In this document: positions 1 through 5,451 of the stretch, piece after piece
Layout: the number at the start of each line of letters is the position of its first letter
Numbering within the stretch: position 1 is the first letter of the stretch
Source of the DNA: Natronohydrobacter sp.
GTDB lineage: Bacteria > Pseudomonadota > Alphaproteobacteria > Rhodobacterales > Rhodobacteraceae
Reading direction: 5' to 3'
Assembly (NCBI GenBank): GCA_007117255.1
Contig: SKGU01000289.1
Span: forward strand, 1 to 6,009
Length of the DNA: 6,009 nt
Made by a program: the position numbers and the translations under genes
Notes under the pieces: generated by a model
Database searches by the model: none
Told to the model about the DNA's origin: nothing
The model's input: the letters and a program-made list of their open reading frames with translations, nothing else

Positions 1-1
1 G

Positions 2-550
2 ATCAACAAGCGCGGCGCACTGGCTCTGTGTCAGGGCCTGTCGATGCCCCAACGCATGCCCCCGGACCTGTGGCTGATCTTTGCACCGATCAAGAAAGCG
101 CGTACCGATTTCATCGTCGAGAAAGCCGCAGAGCTGGGCGCGGCCCGCATTTTGCCGGTGCAGACAGAATTCACCAATTCCGAGCGGATCCGGCAGGACC
201 GCCTGCAAGCCCATGCGATTGAAGCCGCCGAACAATGCGGCGGCACATATGTGCCTGACGTCGCCGACTTGCAGCCCCTCGCGCGCCTGCTCGATCACTG
301 GCCCGATGGCCGCGCACTGATCTTCGCAGATGAAGCGCTTGCCGACGGGGCCGCGCCTGCGCCGCTGCCCGCATCCCCCGCCGCCATTCTGATCGGGCCG
401 GAAGGCGGGTTTTCCGACGCCGAGCGCAAACGCCTGCGTGCCATGGCAGGCGTTTGCCCCATAGCCCTTGGCCCCCGCATCCTGCGTGCCGATACCGCTG
501 CTGTGGCCGCACTGACCCTATGGCAATCGCAACAGGGCGACTGGCGATGA
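2..550 (+). CDS. rsmE: 16S rRNA (uracil-1498-N3)-methyltransferase RsmE, 5' truncated by window edge
   Basis: RsmE is a SPOUT-class, SAM-dependent enzyme that methylates N3 of U1498 in the decoding region of 16S rRNA in the 30S subunit. The frame is open from base 2, with 182 codons before the TGA at 548-550. The family is usually about 240-250 residues, so roughly 60 N-terminal residues (most of the PUA-like RNA-binding domain) lie upstream of the window. The SPOUT signatures are all visible: a basic KKARTDFIVEKAAELGAARI stretch near base 92, the SAM-binding IGPEGG loop at 392-409 followed by FSDAER, and the knot motif LGPRILRADTA at 467-499. The family usually has E where this copy has D in 'RADTA', a conservative change. 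The ATG codons at 44 and 56 are internal residues, not the start. The stop overlaps the next gene's ATG (ATGA at 547-550), so this is the first visible gene of a coupled operon. The identification is firm. Confidence 0.95.
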   Translation: MNKRGALALCQGLSMPQRMPPDLWLIFAPIKKARTDFIVEKAAELGAARILPVQTEFTNSERIRQDRLQAHAIEAAEQCGGTYVPDVADLQPLARLLDHWPDGRALIFADEALADGAAPAPLPASPAAILIGPEGGFSDAERKRLRAMAGVCPIALGPRILRADTAAVAALTLWQSQQGDWR

Positions 551-1395
551 TCCGCGAGGCGGCGGCGCAAGACCAGAGCCTGATCGCGGCGTTTCTTGGC
601 CAGCACATCACCACATCCATGTTCCTGATGTCCAATCTCGAACAGCACGGCATCGGCCAGTCGGACCACCCTCACGCAACGCGCTACTTCATGAGCTTTG
701 ATGGTGCGCAGCTCCGGGGTGTGTTCGGTTGCACGCGCAGCGGTTATCTGATGTGCCAGCATCCGGGACTGACGCAAGGCGAGACGCGCGTATATCTGCG
801 CGCCTTGGGGGGGCAATCTGTGCAGGGCATAACCGGGATCAACGCGCAGGTGGACCATTTTGTTTCTGCACTGTCACACCACGGGGGCGCGTGGCAAAAG
901 GACAGTGTCGAGCCGCTTTTTTCGCTCCCGCTTGCGAAACTGCCCCTGCCGAGCGTCAGGATATGCAGCCCAACCCCCAACCACCGTGATATGCTGATCG
1001 CTTGGTATCGCGCCCATCTCGCCGAAACCGGCCTACCAAATCATATCGAACGCTGCGCCGAAATGGCAGAGCGTGCGATTGCCGACGACCGCACCAGATT
1101 GCTGATCGGTCCGGAACACCAGCCGATAGGTATGACCAGTCTCAACGCCTGCGCCGGCAGCGCGGTGCAGGTAGGTGGGGTTCATGTATTGCCCGCCCAT
1201 CGTGGGCAAGGCCATGCAGGGCGCATGGTCGCGGCGCATCTGCTGGAATTACGCCAGAAGGGGGCCGACACGGCCATTCTCTTCGCCGCCTCCGATTCGG
1301 CGGCAAAGGCGTATAGGCGGATCGGGTTTCAGCAAATCGGACACTATCGCATTGCCATGTTGCGCGACGCCCTGATGATTGGGGAAGCGGCATGA
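547..1395 (+). CDS. Two-domain GNAT-family N-acetyltransferase, substrate unknown
   Basis: The predicted protein has 282 residues. The C-terminal domain (about 138-275) is a canonical GNAT fold. It has a beta4 strand ending VGGVHVLPAH, the acetyl-CoA pyrophosphate-binding loop RGQGHAG (residues 219-225, bases 1201-1221), and the late motif AASDSAAKAYRRIGFQQIG typical of motif B. The N-terminal 135 residues, with SMFLMSNLEQHGI early and a GITGINAQV stretch near 94-102, resemble the degenerate first domain of tandem-GNAT proteins and lack an obvious CoA loop. It probably transfers an acetyl group from acetyl-CoA to a small molecule or a protein amine in the cytoplasm. The acceptor cannot be read from sequence. 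I chose the ATG at 547 because it overlaps the rsmE stop as ATGA and has AGGG nine bases upstream. The in-frame ATG at 454 would bury 93 bases inside rsmE. The gene is coupled at its 3' end to the phosphotransferase gene by a second ATGA. Confidence 0.85.
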   Translation: MIREAAAQDQSLIAAFLGQHITTSMFLMSNLEQHGIGQSDHPHATRYFMSFDGAQLRGVFGCTRSGYLMCQHPGLTQGETRVYLRALGGQSVQGITGINAQVDHFVSALSHHGGAWQKDSVEPLFSLPLAKLPLPSVRICSPTPNHRDMLIAWYRAHLAETGLPNHIERCAEMAERAIADDRTRLLIGPEHQPIGMTSLNACAGSAVQVGGVHVLPAHRGQGHAGRMVAAHLLELRQKGADTAILFAASDSAAKAYRRIGFQQIGHYRIAMLRDALMIGEAA

Positions 1396-2345
1396 CCCTG
1401 ATCCATCGCGCAATTTCCACAAGAAAAGCCCGCCGCGATGTGCAAACCGCGCTTTCTGACGCATTCGGGGCGGACGCCCCCAGCTCCCTGCGCCTGATAA
1501 AAGATAGCCCCCTTGCGCGTGTGGCAGAAGGTAGATGGCAAGGTCGACAAATAATCGTCAAGCAATTCCATAGCCCGGAGCCAGCCTCCCTGATCGCAGC
1601 CATGCTGGCCGAACATAAACGCCTTGGGGCGCTCTTTCCCCATGACGGGCTTAAAGTGGCCGCGCTGCGCGCCCATGCTCCGGCGCAGGGGCTGGTGATA
1701 CTGGACAAAGCCCCCGGCATCCCACTGGACCTCGCGCTTGATCCCTGCACAGCCACTGAACGCGCACGGCTGGTGGGGCATGCAGGCGCGTGGCTGGCGC
1801 GCAGCCTCGGCGACAGCCGCGCGGCCGGCAGCTTCCGCCCGCGTTTCTGGCTCGACCGGCTGGACAGGGACAGCGCGGACCTGCCTCTGACGCCAGATGA
1901 CCGCGCCCTGTTTGGTCGCACGATGGACCAACTGCACGCGCTTGGCACGCAACTGAAACGCGGCGCAATCCCCAAGGGCGCGGTGCATGGCGATTTCGGC
2001 CCCTATAACCTGCATTGGGATGCGCGCGACCAGAGCCTCTGGGCCTTTGACATCCAGCGCACCAGCGACCTGCCACTGGCGCTGGACATGGCGCGCTTTC
2101 TGGTTGCACTGTCTGAACAGGCCCAGCGCCAACACCCCGATTGCGCATTGTGCCAAGGTATCCTGCCCGCAGATCTCGCGGCCTTGCTGGCGGTGCCGGG
2201 GCTCAATCACGCCCCCGATGAGCTGCCCTTTCTGGATTTCGTCCTTGGCTACCGGTTGCTGCGTTCACTGCGCGAAAAACACGGCCACCCACACGCCCCC
2301 ATGTTCCGCCGAAGCCTGACCAACTGGCTGGAGACCCAACCATGA
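1392..2345 (+). CDS. APH-fold (kinase-like) phosphotransferase, substrate unknown
   Basis: The 317-residue protein carries the landmarks of the aminoglycoside phosphotransferase/choline kinase superfamily. They are a probable ATP-anchoring lysine in IIVKQF (K57), a probable helix-C glutamate in AEHKRL (E74), the catalytic Brenner loop HGDFGPYN (residues 199-206, bases 1986-2009), and a metal-binding aspartate in AFDIQ (D220, the DFG equivalent). The core catalytic set therefore looks intact, and ATP-dependent phosphorylation of a hydroxyl on a small molecule, sugar or lipid headgroup is the likely reaction. The basic N-terminus (RKARR) and lack of membrane segments suggest a cytoplasmic protein. 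The start overlaps the GNAT stop (ATGA, 1392-1395) with GGGGAAG just upstream, and the stop overlaps the next gene. The substrate is unknown. Similarity to antibiotic-resistance kinases at fold level should not be read as resistance. LPS-core or cell-envelope kinases of the same fold are alternatives. Confidence 0.85.
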   Translation: MTLIHRAISTRKARRDVQTALSDAFGADAPSSLRLIKDSPLARVAEGRWQGRQIIVKQFHSPEPASLIAAMLAEHKRLGALFPHDGLKVAALRAHAPAQGLVILDKAPGIPLDLALDPCTATERARLVGHAGAWLARSLGDSRAAGSFRPRFWLDRLDRDSADLPLTPDDRALFGRTMDQLHALGTQLKRGAIPKGAVHGDFGPYNLHWDARDQSLWAFDIQRTSDLPLALDMARFLVALSEQAQRQHPDCALCQGILPADLAALLAVPGLNHAPDELPFLDFVLGYRLLRSLREKHGHPHAPMFRRSLTNWLETQP

Positions 2346-2866
2346 GCCTGATCCGCCCCGAACTTGCCGCAGCCCTGCGCCGCTGGTCTGAAGTCCTGAC
2401 CGGGCTGGCAGTGGCCGCATTCGGTCTGTGGGCCTTGCAGGCGCGGGGCGTGTTCTTTCAGGGCCTTGCCGGGCTGGTCATTCTGGCAGGGATCGCGCTG
2501 GCCATCATCGGATGGCGGCGCATGCGTTTTCACCGCGATGGATCAGCCCCCGGTGTGGTGCAGGTCGTCGAGGGGCAAATCAGCTATTACGGCCCGACCG
2601 ATGGCGGCTTCATTGCACTGGGCGATCTTGTCGAACTGCACCTGCTGGACGCGGGCGCGACATGGCTGTTGATCGCGCAGGATGGCACGCGGCTGGAAAT
2701 CCCGGTGGCGGCGGCTGGAACAGACGCGCTGTTTGATGCTTTCACCCGCCTGCCTGACCTGCGAATGCAGGCGCTTCTGGGCGCGCTGGACGCAGCTGAT
2801 CCGGCCCCGGCCCGCGCGGTCTGGCTTCATCCTGCGCGTCGTGCAAAGCATTTACGGCTACGCTGA
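2342..2866 (+). CDS. Small membrane protein with two N-terminal helices, function unknown
   Basis: This 174-residue protein has no function I can assign. Two hydrophobic segments, about residues 17-33 and 38-58, form a helical hairpin with a short ARGVF turn. The following WRRMRFHR cluster is positively charged, so by the positive-inside rule the C-terminal 115 residues should face the cytoplasm. That soluble part begins VVQVVEGQISYYGPTDGG, alternates short hydrophobic strands (VELHLL, TWLLIAQ, RLEIPV) and looks like a small beta-rich domain followed by a helical FDAFTRLPDLRMQALLGAL segment. The tail is basic (ARRAKHLRLR). From memory, proteins of this layout are annotated as conserved hypothetical in Rhodobacterales. 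The start overlaps the kinase gene stop (ATGA, 2342-2345) and has GGAGA seven bases upstream, so it belongs to the rsmE operon and is probably its last gene before gshA. Confidence 0.75.
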   Translation: MSLIRPELAAALRRWSEVLTGLAVAAFGLWALQARGVFFQGLAGLVILAGIALAIIGWRRMRFHRDGSAPGVVQVVEGQISYYGPTDGGFIALGDLVELHLLDAGATWLLIAQDGTRLEIPVAAAGTDALFDAFTRLPDLRMQALLGALDAADPAPARAVWLHPARRAKHLRLR

Positions 2867-2869
2867 GCC

Positions 2870-2898
2870 TTGACAGAGCCCGCGCCGCGTTCCAAGTC
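2870..2898 (+). promoter_or_regulatory. Candidate gshA promoter (-35 TTGACA)
   Basis: A perfect TTGACA lies at 2870-2875, three bases after the stop of the preceding gene. With a 17-base spacer the -10 would be CAAGTC (2893-2898), a poor match to TATAAT, so the -10 is uncertain. It lies in the 69-base gap before gshA and would give a transcript with a leader of about 30 bases. It is an inference from position and hexamer only; read-through from the rsmE operon is also likely. Confidence 0.4.
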
Positions 2899-2926
2899 TC
2901 GGCGCATCTTTGGGACGCAAAACATC

Positions 2927-2930
2927 GGAG
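2927..2930 (+). promoter_or_regulatory. Ribosome binding site deciding the gshA start
   Basis: GGAG is followed by five bases and then ATG at 2936. This is the only convincing Shine-Dalgarno match in the gap, and it supports the ATG over the upstream in-frame TTG at 2870, which has no such site. Confidence 0.75.
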
Positions 2931-2935
2931 CGCAT

Positions 2936-4306
2936 ATGTCCATTCCCCAATCCGGCGGCGGGCCGATCGAGCATGTATCCCAACTGGCCGAATATCTGGC
3001 CGCAGGCTGCAAGCCGAAAAAAGACTGGCGCATTGGCACCGAGCACGAGAAATTCGGCTATTGCCACGATACGCTGAGGCCGCTGCCCTATGACGGCCCG
3101 CGTTCGATCAAGGCCATGCTGGAAGGCTTGCGCGACCGCTTTGGTTGGTCGCCCGTCATGGAAGGTGGCCATATCATCGGGCTGGAAAAGGACGGTGCGA
3201 ATGTGTCGCTGGAGCCCGGCGGGCAGCTGGAGTTGTCTGGCGCGCCGCTGGAGACGATTCACCAGACCTGCGACGAGGTAAACCAGCACCTGCGCGAAGT
3301 GCGCGAGATCGCAGACAAGATCGGCGTGGGCTTCATCGGCCTTGGCGCGGCGCCGATCTGGTCCCACGAACAGATGCCTGTCATGCCCAAAGGCCGCTAC
3401 AAGCTGATGACCGATTACATGGATCGGGTCGGCACCATGGGCAAGACGATGATGTATCGCACCTGCACGGTGCAAGTGAATCTCGATTTCGCCTCAGAGG
3501 CAGACATGGTGCAAAAGCTGCGCGTGGCGCTGGCGCTGCAACCCGTGGCAACAGCACTTTTCGCCAATTCACCGTTTCTGGATGGCAAGCCGAACGGACA
3601 CAAAAGCTGGCGCGCGCGTGTCTGGCGCGATCTGGACCCGGCCCGCACTGGCATGCTGCCCTTCGTCTTCGAGGATGGGTTCGGATTCGAGGCCTGGGTC
3701 GATTACGCGCTAGATGTGCCGATGTATTTTGTCTATCGCGACGGCAAGTATATCGACGCGCTTGGCCAGAGCTTCCGCGATTTCCTGCGCGGCGAACTGC
3801 CTGCCCTGCCCGGCGAAATCCCCACGCTGTCAGATTGGGCAGACCACCTGACCACAATATTCCCCGAAGCGCGCGTCAAGAAATTCATCGAAATGCGCGG
3901 CGCGGATGGTGGGCCATGGCGGCGCTTATGTGCGCTGCCTGCGCTCTGGGTCGGGCTGACCTATGACCAGACATCTCTCGATGCCGCTTGGGATCTGGCG
4001 AAAGGACTGAACGCAGAGACACGCGACGGCTTGCGCGTAGCCGCGTCAGTTGACGGGCTACAGGGCGAAGCTGGCGGAGTGAAGCTGCATGATCTGGCGC
4101 GCGAAGTCGTGGCGATTGCCGAAGCTGGCTTGAAGGCGCGTGCCTGCCCCGGTGCCGGTGGCATGCTGCCCGACGAGACCCATTTCCTGAATGCTCTGAA
4201 AGAAAGCGTCGAGACAGGTCAAACACCCGCAGACGAATTGCTCGCGCGTTATCGTGACGACTGGCAGGGCGATTTGACCCGCATCTACGGCGATTACAGC
4301 TATTGA
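2936..4306 (+). CDS. gshA: Glutamate-cysteine ligase, plant-type (class II)
   Basis: This enzyme (EC 6.3.2.2) joins the gamma-carboxyl of glutamate to cysteine using ATP, the first and usually rate-limiting step of glutathione synthesis in the cytoplasm. From the ATG at 2936 the product has 456 residues, the usual size for the alphaproteobacterial/plant family. It begins MSIPQSGGGPIE, the form I know from related ligases. Family signatures in order: RIGTEHEKFGY (32-42), SLEPGGQLELSG (91-102) in the glutamate/ATP site, MMYRTCTVQVNLDF (172-185), and KKFIEMRGADGGPW (315-328). No frameshift or missing block is seen. The in-frame TTG at 2870 would add 22 residues rich in Arg/Ser/Pro unlike the family and coincides with a -35-like hexamer, so I reject it. 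The gene lies 69 bases after the two-helix protein gene on the same strand; it may have its own promoter as well as operon read-through. Its glutathione synthetase partner (gshB) is not in this window. Confidence 0.95.
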   Translation: MSIPQSGGGPIEHVSQLAEYLAAGCKPKKDWRIGTEHEKFGYCHDTLRPLPYDGPRSIKAMLEGLRDRFGWSPVMEGGHIIGLEKDGANVSLEPGGQLELSGAPLETIHQTCDEVNQHLREVREIADKIGVGFIGLGAAPIWSHEQMPVMPKGRYKLMTDYMDRVGTMGKTMMYRTCTVQVNLDFASEADMVQKLRVALALQPVATALFANSPFLDGKPNGHKSWRARVWRDLDPARTGMLPFVFEDGFGFEAWVDYALDVPMYFVYRDGKYIDALGQSFRDFLRGELPALPGEIPTLSDWADHLTTIFPEARVKKFIEMRGADGGPWRRLCALPALWVGLTYDQTSLDAAWDLAKGLNAETRDGLRVAASVDGLQGEAGGVKLHDLAREVVAIAEAGLKARACPGAGGMLPDETHFLNALKESVETGQTPADELLARYRDDWQGDLTRIYGDYSY

Positions 4307-4315
4307 TCCGAAGCG

Positions 4316-4350
4316 GCACCCCTGCTTGACTTTTCGGCGCGCGGGGGTGC
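4316..4350 (+). repeat. Imperfect inverted repeat spanning a -35-like hexamer
   Basis: Arms GCACCCCTGC (4316-4325) and GCGGGGGTGC (4341-4350) pair over ten positions with a single G-U wobble in RNA, around a 15-base loop. The outer seven pairs are perfect. No run of U follows the right arm (AATCAC), so it is not a standard intrinsic terminator, though a hairpin at the gshA mRNA end could protect or attenuate the transcript. In DNA form it could be an operator, since it surrounds TTGACT. The repeat is seen directly; its role is inference. Confidence 0.55.
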
Positions 4351-4355
4351 AATCA
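4326..4355 (+). promoter_or_regulatory. Candidate promoter of the acyltransferase gene (-35 TTGACT)
   Basis: TTGACT at 4326-4331 matches five of six -35 positions and lies in the 55-base gap between gshA and the acyltransferase gene. A 17-18 base spacer puts the -10 around GCAATCA (4349-4355), which is weak. Transcription would then begin about 4361-4362, at or next to the ATG, implying a leaderless or nearly leaderless message. That fits the lack of a Shine-Dalgarno site at normal distance. Confidence 0.4.
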
Positions 4356-4361
4356 CAGCAT

Positions 4362-5276
4362 ATGACGCGAACTTCAACATCTGAAACCCGCCCGACCGGC
4401 CGGCCACGACTGCGCTGGAAGCACTGGTTTCAGGACTGGGCAACTGCGACTGTTCTCTGGCTTGGAAACCTGCTGCCTTACCGCCAGAAAATCGCGCTGA
4501 TGGGCTGGCTGGGTGCCTATGTCATCGGACCGCTGGCGGGGCTACGGTCTCGCATCCGCGACAACCTCGCCCTTATCGTCCCCGACATGCCAGAGTCAGA
4601 GATCAGGCACCTGTGCCGCACTGTCCCAGGCAATATGGCCCGCGCGATCGCCGAGACATTCTCCGGCGATGCCTTCATTGAGCACGTCAAGCACAGCTCC
4701 GTCGACGGCGATGGCTGGGATGCCCTGATGCAGGCAAGAGACACAGGCCGCCCTGTGGTACTGGTCACGGCCCATTTCGGCAATTATGACGCCGCCCGCG
4801 TCGTGCTGCGCGAGAATGGCTGCAACATTGCGGGCATTTACATGCCGATGCGCAACCCGGCATTCAATGCACGCTATGTGGCGGCGATGGAACACATCGC
4901 CGCGCCCGTGTTTCCGCGCGACCGGGCTGGGCTGGCTGGCCTGCTGAAACATCTGCGGCAGGGCGGCATGATCGGGCTGGTGGCAGATCACTACATCGCA
5001 CATGGCGTATTGATCGACTTTCTGGGCCAACCCGCCCGGACGGCACTGTCATCCGCCGAAATCGCGTTGAAACAAAACGCGCTACTGGTGCCTGTCTATG
5101 CCATTCGGCAGCCTGACGGGGTCAGCTTCCGTATCCGTGTGGAAGCGCCAATTCCACACACGGACCCGATGACCATGACAGTCGCCCTGAACACATCCGT
5201 CGAAAATCTGGTGCGCGCGCATATGGATCAATGGATGTGGACGCATAAACGCTGGAAACGTAATCAACCGCGCTGA
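4362..5276 (+). CDS. Lysophospholipid/lipid A acyltransferase (LpxL/HtrB type)
   Basis: The 304-residue product belongs to the LPLAT family that includes the late lipid A acyltransferases, which move an acyl chain from acyl-ACP to a lipid A precursor at the inner face of the cytoplasmic membrane. An amphipathic/hydrophobic N-terminal region (about 25-60, WATATVLWLGNLL onward) is the likely membrane anchor. RSRIRDNLALIVPDMPESE (62-80) is the usual lead-in. The catalytic HX4D box is HFGNYD (138-143, bases 4773-4790). GIYMPMRNPAFN (158-169), FPRDRAGL, GMIGLVADH (202-210) and the terminal QWMWTHKRWK (290-299) are further family blocks. The start at ATG 4362 is preferred over TTG 4326, which sits in a -35-like hexamer and adds 12 residues. 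No Shine-Dalgarno lies close by (GGGGG ends 14 bases upstream). The 3' end overlaps ccoS by 13 bases in convergent orientation. The exact acceptor (lipid A or another lysolipid) is not certain. Confidence 0.88.
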   Translation: MTRTSTSETRPTGRPRLRWKHWFQDWATATVLWLGNLLPYRQKIALMGWLGAYVIGPLAGLRSRIRDNLALIVPDMPESEIRHLCRTVPGNMARAIAETFSGDAFIEHVKHSSVDGDGWDALMQARDTGRPVVLVTAHFGNYDAARVVLRENGCNIAGIYMPMRNPAFNARYVAAMEHIAAPVFPRDRAGLAGLLKHLRQGGMIGLVADHYIAHGVLIDFLGQPARTALSSAEIALKQNALLVPVYAIRQPDGVSFRIRVEAPIPHTDPMTMTVALNTSVENLVRAHMDQWMWTHKRWKRNQPR

Positions 5277-5443
5277 TCGTCCTTCACGGGCATGGGCTTG
5301 TCATCATAGCGTGGATCCAGAATTCGTCGGCTATCGCCTTCGGGGTCGTCATACTGCCCCTTGCGCAAGGTCCAGACAAAAGCCCCAAGCCCGACAAGAC
5401 CCAGAAACAGCGACACTGGTATTAGGATAGCCAGAACCTCCAT
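5264..5443 (-). CDS. ccoS: cbb3-type cytochrome oxidase assembly protein CcoS
   Basis: CcoS is a small single-span membrane protein needed for maturation (cofactor insertion) of cbb3 cytochrome c oxidase. Reading the minus strand from ATG at 5443-5441 gives 59 codons and a TGA at 5266-5264. It begins MEVLAILIPVSLFLGLVGLG, a membrane helix of about residues 3-24, then has the family signature FVWTLRKGQYDDPEGDSRRI (22-41) and a short acidic/basic tail. It follows ccoI by only 8 bases, the standard ccoGHIS order. AAGGGG (5448-5453) lies four bases before the start and overlaps the ccoI stop, so translation is probably coupled. It is shorter than common gene-length cut-offs. Its last 13 bases overlap the convergent acyltransferase gene. 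Length, order and motif together make the call firm. Confidence 0.93.
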   Translation of the reverse strand: MEVLAILIPVSLFLGLVGLGAFVWTLRKGQYDDPEGDSRRILDPRYDDKPMPVKDDQRG

Positions 5444-5451
5444 GAAACCCC

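Noticed and set aside
454..546. Upstream in-frame ATG at 454 as the GNAT start, adding 31 residues.
   Set aside because: It lies inside rsmE, and the added stretch is Pro/His/Arg-rich shadow sequence. The ATG at 547 makes the same ATGA overlap seen at the next two junctions.
1142..2210. Long open frames on the minus strand (1142-1975 and 1344-2210).
   Set aside because: They are antisense to the GNAT and phosphotransferase genes. Their translations are Arg/Ala/Gln-rich with no recognisable motif, as expected from GC-rich shadow frames.
2..2345. An rRNA methyltransferase, an acetyltransferase and an APH-fold kinase in a row look like an aminoglycoside-resistance cluster.
   Set aside because: The methyltransferase is the housekeeping RsmE (m3U1498), not a resistance methylase. 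The GNAT and kinase match their superfamilies only at fold and motif level, and there are no mobile-element traces.
2882..2905. Short inverted repeat GCGCCG/CGGCGC in the gshA leader region.
   Set aside because: Only six pairs around a 12-base loop in very GC-rich sequence; chance is a sufficient explanation.
2858..3966. Open frames overlapping gshA: minus 2858-3475 and plus 3145-3966.
   Set aside because: gshA has full-length family motifs in its own frame. The alternatives are low-complexity shadows with no motif or ribosome site.
4307..4361. Intrinsic terminator after gshA.
   Set aside because: A stem is present but no U tract follows, so a rho-independent terminator is not supported.
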